The translations under genes and the position numbers were made by a program. A stretch of 64,000 nt of DNA from Rhytidiadelphus loreus (lineage: Eukaryota; Streptophyta; Bryopsida; Hypnales; Hylocomiaceae): NCBI GenBank assembly GCA_947034895.1, contig OX344762.1, forward strand, positions 89,212,981 through 89,276,980, given 5' to 3'. The stretch's first letter is position 1. Each line of letters opens with the position of its first letter. The notes under the pieces are model-generated. The model saw nothing but the letters and a program-made list of their open reading frames with translations. It ran no database searches and was not told where the DNA came from. Below, piece by piece: positions 11,266 to 24,008 of this stretch.

Positions 11266-14200
11266 TCAAGCTGCCTGATCCGAAGCAATTTGTAGGTGAA
11301 ACAGCCGCTTGTATTCAGTCAGCAAAGCAGGAATGTCGTCCATTCGCACCTGAAAACAAATTCTACGTTACGATTACTCTGGCAATAAAACATCAGAGTA
11401 GAAACTTGAAGCGCAACCGCAGCAGAAACTTCTAACTTCCGTGCAGGAAACTAGCTATTTCTCAGGTGGGGGGGAATATAGAATTCAGCTCCACGACTTG
11501 ATCTATGTGGAAGAAGGCCGTTCTTACTTGAAGAGAAACGAAAGAGAGTGAGTTTTATTCGGTCGGAAAATATAGCCCATATAACTCTTTAATAACTGTA
11601 GGCCGGAATTGGGCAGATTGGTCCAGTGTGTTCCCTTGAAGAGCGAACGACCCAAGCGACATGGATATCAGAGATGCTAAAGGTTAAAATGCAATACCTG
11701 GTTCGCATCCTTCAAGTGGTAAAACCGGTAGATCTGCAGTGCCGTGCCTTCCCCATCGAAGGTCCCCAACTTCAACATTTCACTCCTGCAAGCACATCCT
11801 GATCAGGCAGCTGCCCATGGCCACGAGTTCCCAAAAACTCCTAGGCAGAGTTTACTTCTCAATTAATTCAATTAGTGCGGGACAAACTAATTGTTTTATT
11901 TCACTAATTGAATTAACTTCAGTAGTCAGAATCGTTACAGGACATCAGCAAGAACAGATATGAAGAGAGTAGCAACCTGTGTGCAGCCACCAGACGCCGG
12001 TAATCGCGAAGTAGGGGGGTCAACTCTCGAATGTGAATTAAATGTGCATTCGATTGACTCCAATGCTCTCTTACTACCTGCAAGTATGCAGCACATACCT
12101 CATCTTTTTCAACGTACTGATGGAAACACAAAGCGCTGCTACACAACTGTGCACTGTAACACATCTTCGCCTAGAACCTGCCGGGCAAACTGACGATAAA
12201 GAGGTCTAACCTAGATCAGGAAGAAAGCAATAGAAAACACTTCCGCATCGGCATCTGTACTGAAGTAGGGAGGTCATTAATACTCTGGTGCAGCATAAAA
12301 TGTCCTGGACCAATTTGAAACTGTGAATTAAAGGACATCGATAACCTCAATATCTGAAGGCAGCCCTACCTTTAGAAGCAAAGGCGCTGAGGCTGGACTA
12401 CTGTGATCCCTGTCAGACAGCAACTCTTTCCCCAAGGCCAGAAGCTCTTCAGCATCCGAAGCCACTGCAGAAGCTGGGGCGATAGTAACAGCCGGTAGTC
12501 CAAGACGCTGTCGAAGCTCATAGAGTGGCGGCAGTGTGGCTTCGCCTTGATTCTGATAAAATAATTCTCGTTAAAGCTATTGAAAAACACTAGTTCATTC
12601 TTCACAAAATCTGTTGGAAATCCAGAAAGAACATAAGAAAAGAGTGCTGAAAATTATGGGGTTCTTTAATGATGATGGCAACCATGTGGCAAGTAAATAC
12701 AAGACATAACGAAAGGACTCAACAGGCTCTCTGCGCCAATGATGGCATGAGCCTGAGACCTGATCATCGTTACTACACACCGATATGACAACAAACATGC
12801 ATACCTTCCTGTTCGCCAAGGGTGAGCGCCCTGGAGATGCTTTGGAGGTGTCCAGGTCTGTAGTTTTAAAACTACTTGCTGGGGACAGAAGCGCTCGCTT
12901 TGCAATTTCATCCTCTGAGACACATCAAATAAGCACCACCTAAGCATGCTTTTCACTATCGAACACATACATTATCTGTGCTCCCAATTTATTGTTTTGA
13001 TTTGATTGAACTTCTAACCCTGGGTGGATTATGAATGTCTTAAAGAGCCTACTGCCGGAGCTACACAAAAAGGATGAAATACATTCACGCATCTTGAAAA
13101 AGCAATTTTTATCTATTCTTCAGCAATGACTAGCTTGGACACTCACTGCCTTCATTATTTTTTGGCAACATTCTGAATCAGTTCATGTAGGGCTGGGAAG
13201 AAAAGGAGAACTTGCACAAATGAAGATAAATGTCTAGATTCTTTTCATGCGACAATTTCATTTGCCAAAAAAGCTGCAAATCTACATTCCTACTCTACCA
13301 GGGACTGCAACATGTAAACGACGACCGTACATCTTTCCCACACATTTTAAACTGCTGTTATAAAATTCCACCAGGGAAAACTAAATGTGCAATTTTGAAA
13401 AAGATAAAATGTGAAAACCAACCTTCGTTTACAAGCCACCACATGTCACCAAATGTAGATTTGCCGTCATAACCTCCTATCAGTAAAAACCTCGGACCGA
13501 TGCGAGTCATAGTGTGGTATGCCCTTGCCGGTGGTGGCTCATTACTCACTGATAATCTCTTCCATTGCACCGTTGCTGTAAAGAAAAGATAAAATCATAA
13601 ATCTAACTCCTTCAAATGCATGCTCTAAAGTGACAAATTGAGCTGCGCAACAGGACGTTCACATACCTCGATCAAGGATAATGCAATCGTTGTGATAGAT
13701 GTCATAACGTGTAAGCCAACCACCAGTTCCATGGCCACCAAAAACCAATAACTGGAGTAAAGAAAGTCAAAGAACAGATCATGTTCAAGCACAAATCTGA
13801 AGCACTATATCCACAAACCTCGAAATTACCGATTACAGATGACACAAGAACTACCAAGAATAACGGATACATTCGAAAGCGTCATTACTGGCTGCGAGAA
13901 TGTGCACACCTGAGATCCACCTGCGGTGGTAGAATGGCCACAGCGAGGTGCAGGCCCATAACCAGGCAGCTTTAATTGCGTCCAGGCTGGTGGCTCTCTT
14001 TCTTCCTTCCACAAATAAGACAAACAACCTCAGACATGGCGCAGAAAGTGCACAACGTCAATATCAAGCAAGCGAACACAAGCAAAGCAACCCTAAACAA
14101 CAGAGTGAGCAAACATTATGTTGCAAGGAGACACAGTTATCTGTAGACAGTGCACTACGCCGTGAAGTTTTTGACTTTTAGCTAGCCGTGCAAATCATAT

Positions 14201-16495
14201 ACCCGACGAGAGGGATGCAATTCCAAAACACTACAAGTCAGTACACGAGGCTCAACCTTCATCGAAGAGGCCTTTCAGTGCCCATAGGTCACCCATAATC
14301 GGCCCACCACCTCCTGCAAGACCCAAAGCGCCCAGCCGTGACCACGGAATAAACGATCAAGATCACTTCGAGCCAGCAAGGATTCAGAAAACGACCAGTG
14401 TCAACATGAAACTACACAGGCACACATTCATGGGCTGGTGGAAGAGTCTACCTCGGCCACCAAAGATGAGCATTCGCTTCTCAACCATGGTTGCGCTGTG
14501 GCCACATCGAGGAGCTGGAGCAGGCCCTGCTATTGGCAAAAGAACCCATTCTAAAGACACTGCAGGGTCCCCAGAAAATTAACGAGCTCGGTTAGCAAGG
14601 ATCGTTGCAGCGAAAAATTCCTCTTTGATGACAAAATAGAAGAAAATCAAAAAGCTGATATTACCGGTACTTATGAACGCAATCAACTAACTTAAGGTGT
14701 CCGGAAACGTACTTGTATTAAGCACATAGATGTCGGATAACCACTTTGTGCCATCCCAGCCTCCATATCTGCATATTTTCGGATAGTCGCTTAGGAACGC
14801 AAGGCAAGCAAAGACAAGAACCTTGCAAAGAAAGAATGCGTGCTCTCGTTCAGTAAAACACTACACAAGTGGTGTGGGAGACTCACATCACTAACTTGCC
14901 GTTGCCGACAGATGCTCCGGCTGCAAAATCTCTAGCTGGAGGAAGGTCACCGTAGCCACTGAGCTCAACCCACTGCCATGTTTCTTTATCCACCGGAAAA
15001 AAATGCCAACAGTATCAACCCAAGTAACCAGGAGACGAATTCCACTGCAAATTGAGCAATACAAAATCAACTAAATACACAGATTCACGTCTGCATGGTA
15101 CTCCTATGCTGATGGCATTCTTATAATTAAAATAGAAACAAAAAAGTCACAGTTAACTCATAAACAAGTCCTCAGCTTACCTGTGTCGAGCATCCAAAAA
15201 TCTCCTAGTCTGCACCAGCCGAACCGGATTCTCACTCAATACGAGAAACATCATAGACGGACATAAGGAAGTCCACAACATCCAACACGCGCAGAAGCAA
15301 CTTGACAAATATGATTCCTCACAACATCTGACAACATTAACTCGAAACAAGCATGCTAACTCCGATTGTTCATGCTCAAACGACCACAGGTCCGGAAGCT
15401 CGCCTAATCCGTTTTACCAGACTAAAGTTTAACAAGACCAGTGAAGTATAATGCCAAGAAGCGTGAGCTTGGTCACATGTGCGAAAACGAGCATGCTAAC
15501 TCGTAGGTTTACGTTTCGATCATGCAGTCATCCCAAACAAGTTATCTATATGTATGGAGTGGATAAAGGCTGAAGTGCTAGTGGAAACTGCAATTTGTGC
15601 ATTCATCCATGGGAATACTGAAGCTCCTAGCAGTGCAACCTCTTCCAAACCGGAATCACAAAGACAAGCAGCAGGGGTGGGGATCGAACCGCTTACGGCC
15701 ATATCGACCACCAAAGATGAACATGTTACAATCCACGGCAACAGCGACATGGAAGGCACGTGGACTAGGTCCCACCAGCACTCCTTCCTCAGCTGTACCT
15801 GTACATTCGGGCTGAAACCACAATTTGTTTTCTGCAGACAGCGAAAATCCAACAAGTGTCAACGGTGGAAAACTCGGATTGCAGGGAATGTGACATTCAG
15901 CACCACGGATACAAAGGGAATGTGCTTCCGTATTTAATTCAAGAGTTACTACAGCTGCTGAAACTGATCAAAACGCTTCGGTAAACATTCTATCGTGGAC
16001 TGAAGGGTCGAATTACTGGCCTACACATCTGCAGACACGAAGCCAACAGCAGAACATGGCGCATACAATACCCGATTGCAAGTGAAAACAAGCGAGGCGA
16101 CATTCCATGGTAGTACCTACCTATGTCGAGCACGTGAAGATCGTGAAGAAAACTTTTATCATAAAGCCCGCCGAAAACCACCACCCGATTGCCCTTCACG
16201 CGAACGGCCGAGTGTCCACTGCCAGCAGCAACCCCGGCAGGCGATTCAGGCCCAATTCTCGACCCAGGCATCCGCACAGTCCAGGATCGAAGCCAAACGC
16301 AATCACAAGCAATCACGAGACCTAATGCAAACTTTCCTCTCACATGACCAGAACCGGGAACACCAACCCAACCTCAGCATCGCATATATAAATTCCAGGA
16401 AAACAAAGAAGAGCGATGGATTAAGCTTGAGCGCACCTGCGAAGGGATGGCGGATCCCCAGTAAAATCGCCAGGTCCACACTGCACCCATTTCAT
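11266..16495 (-). CDS. Kelch-repeat (galactose oxidase-like) protein, 16 exons, At1g51540-type
   Basis: Exons on the minus strand: 16495-16437, 16218-16121, 15831-15690, 15209-15181, 14983-14887, 14768-14713, 14559-14452, 14313-14257, 14001-13910, 13751-13667, 13575-13423, 12914-12805, 12552-12370, 12116-11977, 11785-11698, 11349-11266 (TGA). Phases agree at every junction and give 526 residues. The start [16 protein letters not shown] fits the family. About six kelch blades occupy residues 20-360, with repeated GHSAV...[53 protein letters not shown] and [19 protein letters not shown] helical, charged C-terminus contains [12 protein letters not shown]. This matches my memory of Arabidopsis At1g51540, whose molecular role is not established. 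Exon 4 is only 29 nt. The exon-3 donor (GCG|GTTCGA) is weak but is required by phase and homology. The start of exon 14 is the least certain junction. The gene appears intact. Confidence 0.93.
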
Positions 16496-17050
16496 CTTGG
16501 AAACCGGGCAGCACAACGGAAACACGCGCAATCCCCACAATTCCAAACCTCGCACGCAGAGCAGAGGCAGAGGCAGAGGGTAGCTCCCTCCACGAAAACC
16601 CTAGTCCAAGAATTCGGGGGTTCCACCTTCGGAATAACAGAGCAGAGAACGCGAAAGCCAAGCCAAACCAAGCCCACTGCGAGCGAGAGTGGAGCATAAT
16701 AAGCGCGCACAAATTCAAGCCTGAGCTGGTCAGTATGAATGAACCCCGCCTGCCCAATAGGAAAGTGATGGCAAAACGACGACGAATCCTGCCGTGGAGC
16801 GAGGGCGAGTCTCAGCGGGTCAAAGGCCTCGTCCCGAAGAGCCGGGCGCGCTGCCCCGACGCACGCCAGGCGTCCAGATCAGCCAGTGCTGGACGCGAAT
16901 TTTTGGTGGAAGCGCTACACGCACCGTGGGAGTCAAGTACTGTAATTAATCCCTAAAGGACCATAAGGCCACCAGGTGGCTTCTGCAACACTGACTGCGG
17001 CGGCAACCAGGTGACTCCATCCAATGGTCGGGAAAAACGGCAGCTAAGCC
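16496..17050 (-). promoter_or_regulatory. Upstream/5' UTR region of the kelch gene
   Basis: GC-rich (clearly so at 16740-16930) and free of a plausible ORF, as expected for the promoter and leader of the minus-strand gene starting at 16495. No clear TATA box was identified. Confidence 0.45.
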
Positions 17051-17192
17051 TAAGGTATGTGCACCTACAAGTGACACTCTCCTAATTGCGACACCCATCT
17101 ACAACCGTCCAAGATTTTAAGCTTGAAATCTTGGACTATTGTAGATAGGAGTCGCAATTAGGAGAGTGTCACTTGTAGGTGATCATACCTTA
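17051..17192. mobile_element. Hairpin MITE, TAAGGTATG...CATACCTTA
   Basis: Nearly the whole 142 bp folds on itself: the left arm CACCTACAAGTGACACTCTC and its right-arm complement GAGAGTGTCACTTGTAGGTG lie around a short TAAGCTT centre. The termini resemble those of the element at 25691-25967. Confidence 0.85.
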
Positions 17193-18931
17193 AATTTAGG
17201 TGGGAAAAAAATCGGAAGTGGGAAAACCAATTGGTGCCCCAAAAAAATTGGAGGGTATTTTCACCACCTCTATGTAATACTTGGCGGATTTCAACCGTCA
17301 TGGGAAAAATTTTAGTGACTAATACCTAGCTAGATGAGGGTTAGCTGGGTATCAACCTCCCACATAGTAAGTAGGTTGTAAGCAAGAGTTTTTTTGCTTT
17401 CAAGCCACAACAAAATACGAAGTAGATGGACAAAACTTTCAAGGATATATTATATGGGCTTCAATTAGTTGGATCCCATCTTTGAAATTAAAGTCTCTCT
17501 TAACCTACTAACCCTCAATGAAATTCCTAAGTGTCAATGTGTGAGCTCCGCAACATGTAAAAGGGCTTTTTCTAGTGCAAAACAACATTAAGCAAAAGAT
17601 TCAAAAGTGCATGACAGCATCAAATTTGGATAGTATCATATGATTGACTTTGGAAGGACCAAGCAAAGACTTTGACAGCATTTTAAAAGATGCCATTATC
17701 TTCTGGAAGAATTCTTCTAAGCTTGGTCATTTATTCACCAATCCTAAGCAGTACCTTACAAGGTGATAGAAGAACCACTTGAAGTTCTAAGGTTAAAACT
17801 AAACTCTTTTGATTTCATGCAAACTTTTCATAACTATCTTCAATCCCATATTGCATGGGTTGACAGGATCCTTGGCTTTCAAATGGTAAAGGATTTTGCT
17901 AGTTCAATTTCTACCAAGGATGCAATATTAATTAGTACTTGCATTTGGGAATTCCTTTGTACATATTATTGGAGTTTAGCAATTTAGCTAGAGCAAATTT
18001 CAATTTGTTGGAAACTAGTGGGTGAAAAATTGATAGTGAAGGAAATAAACCAGTACTTTTTGTGATTAGGTGGATGCAATTGGTGACCATTGAAAAAAAT
18101 GGGCCATTTTCATGGAAAGAGGGAATTAGTTGGAAGACCTCCAAAAATTTCCTAAACATTGACTTAGGGCCTTGGGAGTTAAGACAAATCACCCAATTTT
18201 GACCATCCGTTCTTCACTCATCTTCAATTTATACTTAAAGTTAGGATGTTTGTTTGTTTGTTTTGTTTGTTATGGTGAGATCTCCGGAACCATATGTCTC
18301 TTAGTTGCATTCTTGGTATTGCTGGAGAACCCTCAGTAAGGAAAGGTGCATGGGCTTTGTTTCATGGCGTTTTGACTCATGGAAGAAAAGATATTGAATA
18401 TTGAAGTTTTTATGAATTAGAAAATTAGAAAATAACTTTTACCTTTATTTTGTCTATGGCAACAACAAAAAGCACACTAGTGTTGCATAAAAGTAGTAAA
18501 ATTCATCCAAATATTGGCAATCTCATATTTTTTTAAAGAGACTATTAGCAAATTCAAACACTTTTTCTTCCTATTTTCTATTGTAAAAAAGAGCCAATTT
18601 GAAAATCAAGTAAGATTTTGTTGATAATTTGTCAAGAAAGATCTCACTGTGAGGAAGGGGCAAGGATGTTGACTTAGGATATAAGATGGTTTTCAAGAGA
18701 GTGGAGCACTAAGGGAAATTCTTGAAGAAACAACACGGGAAACAATCTCCATTTGGCATACAAACCTTTTATTCAATTTGAATTTAGGCATCCAAGATTT
18801 GGATTGATTATAAATGAAGACCTTTGCGGGTTTTTTTTTTTATTATTACTCCATAGAAGATCTCTATGACATGGGCCACCTTTACAAGGTGGCATTAGAA
18901 GCATCCTTAATAAGAAAAAATAGAGTAGAGT
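17193..18931. other. AT-rich intergenic, no gene seen
   Basis: Short ORFs only and no recognisable domains. A repeated TTTGTTTG run lies near 18250. Confidence 0.4.
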
Positions 18932-19066
18932 CACTAGTAGGAACTCATGTTTTTCTTGACGGATTATTCTAGACATTCACATGTTTTCATGTTAACAGTG
19001 ATGTCAAATGAAAACATCTGGATGTCTAGAAAAATCTGTCAAGAAAAACATGAGTTCCTACTAGTG
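18932..19066. mobile_element. CACTA-type MITE with AGT target duplication
   Basis: Begins CACTAGTAGGAACTCATG and ends CATGAGTTCCTACTAGTG, with about 35 bp of near-perfect terminal inverted repeat. It is flanked on both sides by AGT (18929-18931 and 19067-19069). CACTA ends with a 3-bp duplication are the hallmark of that superfamily. At 135 bp it cannot encode a transposase. Confidence 0.92.
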
Positions 19067-19499
19067 AGTGTCATAGTTACAACTCATTTGCCATTTGAAG
19101 TGACCAATCAATGAATGACACATGGGGGACTTAAAATGGCAATAGCCTTGAGTGATTTGGACCATTGAAAATTGGATGATCCAAGGAATTGGGAACTCTC
19201 TACTAGCATACAATGGCGAGCAACAATTGAACGGCACACTTGCCTTTGTCATGGCATTTTGGCCTAGACTTTAATTGCAATAAATCACTACAAGGAAATG
19301 GGAGTAAATGAAGAAGAATGACTACTTGTCCGGAACGACTTGAATATGACTCGTGTTCCCTAATTGCACCAAGGGTTCGGGATTGTCATCGTTAGAGTCA
19401 TTTCAGAGTCACATTCTCGACTACAGGATGACGACTTAGCGGTAGGGAGTCTTCATCCACATTTTTACATTCGGAAAGTGTTGTCTTTATCTAATCCCG

Positions 19500-19738
19500 C
19501 AATGTGCTGAAAAACTTGTTTTTTCCACTTTAAATGCAAATATCTTGCAATCTATGCGGTCAAAAATTCTGAAACTTTTTCCAAACTTTTAAATACTAGT
19601 TGGGTGTAAGATCCTACGGTTAGATGTCAAAGAAAAACATTTTAAATTCTTTTTTACTCTTTGCTACAGAAATGGCAGTTTTTAGTGTTTCTTTGGTAGA
19701 AAAAAGGCCTTGCTCCTATAGGGGTTAAAATGATGCAC
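19500..19738 (+). repeat. 3' fragment of the TTAA-flanked repeat family
   Basis: Shares ATATCTTGCAATCTA...AAGATCCTACGGTTAGATG and the terminal CCTATAGGGGTTAA with the copies at 21964, 24009 and 39029. It lies inside the CACTA element. Confidence 0.8.
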
Positions 19739-20319
19739 TCTTGGAGACTTATTTTTCTTTTGATTTTTTTTTCTATTTACTAATGCTTTTTAAAAAAAAA
19801 AACTAACAAACTAAAGTTAGATTGACAATGCAAAGGCCAAAAACTAAAATTTAGATGACATTTAGCACCTCTAAGAGATAGAAAAACAATTTTTGGTTCT
19901 AATTTTTATAGAACTAGGTTGATAACTTTCACAATGTCTATGTTTCATCCATTGGTTTTTGTTCACAACATTGTTAAACTTCTAATTTGGACTTAATCAA
20001 TTCCATTGTGAAGGCCATAGTCAAAAGTGAGTAAACTATGTGATTGTATTTTGACTACAATTTACTCTAAGGTGACTACATAATGACTTCCGTGTCACTA
20101 CTCTACTATTTTGATTGTGATCTGCTCTAACACAACTACATAATGACTTCCACATCACTACTCTACTATTGCATCAACATTTTACAAATCCCACATGATT
20201 TGTCTTGCCTTCTACCACCCCACTTGTATAAAAGGCTTGTTATTTGAACTCTTTGTATTCACACACTAAATGGTTTGAAAATCCATTTGACACATATGCA
20301 AAATATAGTGTATTTGTGT

Positions 20320-20480
20320 ATCATGTATTTGTATATGGTATATGATGTATAAATCATGTATATGGTGTATAATGTATAAATCATGTATATGGTGTATAAT
20401 GTATGAATCATGTATATGGTGTATGATGTATGAATCATGTATTTGTATATGGTGTATGATGTATGGTGTTCGGTATATGG
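20320..20480 (+). repeat. 27-bp tandem array
   Basis: ATCATGTATATGGTGTATAATGTATAA-type units start at 20353, 20380, 20407 and 20434, exactly 27 bp apart. The ORFs this produces in both strands are artefacts of period divisibility by three. Confidence 0.93.
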
Positions 20481-20529
20481 TGTACTCATTTTGCACATTT
20501 CACCACAACTTGAAAATAATCTTCAAATC

Positions 20530-20825
20530 TTTTAGATATTAGAAAATAATATTCACATTTCTTAAATTTTAGAATATAATCCTAGATTTTAGAAAATAAT
20601 ATTCACATTTCCTAGATTTTAGAATACAATCCTAGATTTCAGAAGAAAAATATTTAAATTTCCTAGATTTTAGAATATAATCCTAGATTTTAGAAAATAA
20701 TATTCACATTTCCTAGATTTTAGAATACAATTCTAGATTTCAGAAAAAAAAATATTCACATTTCCTAGATTTCAGAATATAATCTTAGATTTCAAAAAAT
20801 AATATTCAAATTTCCTAGATTTACC
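20530..20825 (+). repeat. About 51-bp tandem array (CCTAGATTTTAGAA...)
   Basis: Five to six degenerate copies of CCTAGATTTTAGAATA(C/T)AATCCTAGATTTTAGAAAATAATATTCACATTT, spaced about 50-52 bp. Confidence 0.85.
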
Positions 20826-21016
20826 ACTTTGGAAGTTTCATCCAAAACCCCATCCAAGCTCACAATGGATGGTGATAATACTATGGCAGTCATTTATAAA
20901 AATGACTAGTCCACTATGACTCCAAGGGTCAAAATCACAATGCAGTCATTTTTGTCCACAATGACTCTTATGTAGTCATTCTTTGCAGTCATTTATACAC
21001 TGTTTTTCTTGTAGTG

Positions 21017-21963
21017 AATGTACCACCTATACATAACATGGCCACCAATACCAGTCCCCAAATTGCAATTGGACAAATAGATGAGCCAATGCAGAGATAA
21101 TTAATTGAGATATTTAAAGCCCTAGACAATTTTGGAGTTTTATCTAGATTATCTACAATGAAGATTGTTGAGGTAAAAGAAAGTAGGTGGGGTTGGCCAA
21201 GGGTTAGAATAGATGGTAAGAGAGACGGGCAAGATGAGGGTTAAGATGGACAAGGAATAAAAATTTGATGGGCAGGGATCTAAGTTAAAGTTGGGAGACT
21301 TTGGAGACAGAGGGAAATAAATGTAAAAGAACATAATAGAATATAGAAGGATGTAGAGTCTAAAATTTGTTCAAATCACACATTCTATCTAAAATATGCA
21401 AGGCTTCCTCTTTTTACACCCTTGATATGAATTAGAGTAAACAATTCTCCACCCTCCTTTAAGTCCTAAATCCTTAAAACTTTTGTGTCATGCAACTATC
21501 TAGCTGGTATCATTTGGATTACATATAATTTTCAAGCCAACATACTAGGAACTTAAACTACTGAGATATTTTTGAAAAAGACAAAATTTACAAAGACTTA
21601 GAATCCCAAACTAATTTGGTTATGAGCATGATCATTTACACTATACATAGCTATTGGCAAAGAAAGTGAATCTTAAGTAAACAATTTTCCTTTTCTTTTC
21701 TTAGGATACAGGTCTAAAGATGAAACAATATATGTTCACTTTATTTTAATGTCCCATTTGTATGACAAAAATAAATTTATTTTTAGAGATTCATCTTCCT
21801 AATGCTTGTGTCACAAATTGGTGAAAACTAGACAACTTAAATAATGTTCAATAGCTTGCTTCACTTAAGTAGTGAGCTTTCTTTTATCTAAAGTCTCTAA
21901 AAATTGAAAGCACTCTTGAATCACATTTTAGAAGTCCTTTCTAAAATAATAATCAACACAAAA
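21017..21963. other. AT-rich intergenic, no gene seen
   Basis: No ORF or RNA gene can be supported. Confidence 0.4.
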
Positions 21964-22756
21964 TTAACCACTAAAGTCCTAAATTGCATTTTTTTAGCAA
22001 CATAGCAATTTTGGCCCAACAATTTTCATAACTTTTGACTACATGGTTAAAAAGTTATTGTATGATATGTAGTTTTCATTGCTAAGCGGGCAACTAAAGC
22101 AACTAAAGCAATTAAAACAATTTCTTTAAAAATCATTTTTTTAAGAAAAAAAAATTGAAACTTGTTCTTGTAGTTTTGTTTATATGTAGAAAGCTTTGAA
22201 CCATTCCATTTTGATTAATGAGATGAAAGTTATGAGGAGTTTTAGTTTGCGGGTAGTTTGTAGGTAGTTGTGGAATCTCTATTCTAAGATAAAATTTTGA
22301 AATCCTTTATTTAACTCAATTTTCAATATTTTTGGAAAAAATCAAAACATTAGGTGTAGATTATTTGTTACAACTCTCTACTTCTTTCTACTTACTATTT
22401 TTTTCCTATATGTTGTACAATTCCAAATATCTGCAAATTTTCAAACACATAGCCAACTTGCTTTGAAGAATAAATCCAAAGAAGCACTACCATTTGGGAC
22501 ATTTTTTCATACAAATATGACCATGTGAAGTGCAACTGTTTTGTTTTTTGCAAGACCAGGAAAGGATTTTTGTCAATTCAAATGTTAATATCTTGCAATC
22601 TATATGGTGGAAATTTTTGAATTTTTTTCACATCTATTCAAACTAGCCTACTACAAGATCCTACAGTTACATGTGTCCAAATTTCTTTTTTCTCCAAAAT
22701 TTGGTACTTCTACTAGTATTTTTTTTAAAGTATAGTCAAAAACCTTTAGAGGTTAA
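21964..22756 (+). mobile_element. TTAA-flanked non-autonomous element, copy 1
   Basis: Starts TTAA|CCACTAAAGTCC and ends CTTTAGAGG|TTAA. The body aligns with the copy at 24009-24961 through CAACAATTTTCATAAC, TTATTGTATGATATGTAG, TTATGAGGAGTTTTAG and CTACAAGATCCTACAG. It is more degraded and shorter than copy 2. Confidence 0.8.
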
Positions 22757-24008
22757 GCATCACAATAAACAAATCAAAGACCAAATTCACAAAGGTAACA
22801 TAACTTCTTTTATGTAGTGTCCAACCATATTATTATAGATCTTGTGGTTGCTACTTCTTGCATCAATAATTTGCACCCAACTCTTGCCAAATGTTGATAC
22901 TTGTTGCATTTATTTAAAGTTATTAAAAATCTTTCTATGATAGATGACATTGCCACTATACATTCAAATTCTACAACCATTCATAGTTGAATAAGATGTA
23001 AACAAATGAGCTAATTAACTTGTCAAATGCTCAACCATTATAAAGTAGATGAGCTCACAAGTTTGTCTCTATATTTTTTCTAATGAGCTAAGCTCGGAGC
23101 TAAGTAGACGTAAAGAAAATATAGAGACATTTGCTATTTAAAAAGAGTATTCCACTTTATAAAAATTGATTAGTATGTCACATAATAATTGATAGAAAGG
23201 ATGATATGAAAATAGACTAAAGAATTTTGTTTTGTATTGTCTAAAATAAAAAGCTAAAGACTAATTAAAAGAAACCAAATATAATTGATTATGTAAAAAC
23301 TACCCTAATTTATCCTATCTCTGATTAGTATGACACTAATGAATCAAATTCACACAATTTTGAATTAATGGAAGATGAAAGTTTCAATGTTGCATTAATT
23401 TCTACAGAAAAAAGGTATTATAATGACATTGATTTGAAGGTGACCCTAATTTCATGCCTTCACTAATAGGATAAATCAATTCAATCTTTGAAAAAGACAC
23501 AAATAGCTATTAAGAATATAATTTGAATTTCAATCAATACCTAAAAGCAAAAGTTTTGTCAACCCAAGCCTAAAATGGTTTTTGGTGACACCAAAAAATC
23601 ACAAAATGTCAAAATAAAATTTTCAAAATTTTGCTTCCGATAGAAAATACTCTTGTCTATATGAAAAGCTTTTATTCATTCCATTTGGATTTGTTGTGAG
23701 AAAGTTATGGACAATATTGTTTTTTAGATGATCTAAGCATTTTCTTGAAAAAATAATTTATAGGATTCATTTTTTAATTCAATTTTCACAATTTTTCAAA
23801 AAACATTGTAAAAAAGGGTCCAAGATTGAATGACAAACTAAAATAATAATAGCTCTAAGATAGAATTCAAACACAATAATCCCCATCTATTTAACAATTT
23901 TTTAAAGAGTAAAAATCAAGTGTGTGTTTTTTGAATTTTTTTTCTTAAGCCTTCAACTCAATTTTTCAACATAAATTTTTTTAATTCAATATGAGTAGTG
24001 TAAATGTT
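22757..24008. other. AT-rich intergenic, no gene seen
   Basis: Contains phrases related to the TTAA family (near 23600-23760) but no coding signal. Confidence 0.35.

Larger units (their letters stand above)
19286..21016. mobile_element. Non-autonomous CACTA element, 1731 bp, AAT target duplication
   Basis: Left end CACTACAAGGAAATGGG, right end TTTTTCTTGTAGTG, flanked by AAT at 19283-19285 and 21017-21019. Subterminal repeats of the form ATGACTNC / GCAGTCATTT crowd the right end (20885-21000), as binding sites do in CACTA elements. The interior has no transposase, only two tandem arrays and part of a TTAA-type element. Confidence 0.92.

Noticed and set aside
20259..20542. ORFs rich in Ile/Tyr/His or Met/Tyr/Cys on both strands
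   Set aside because: Products of the 27-bp tandem array.
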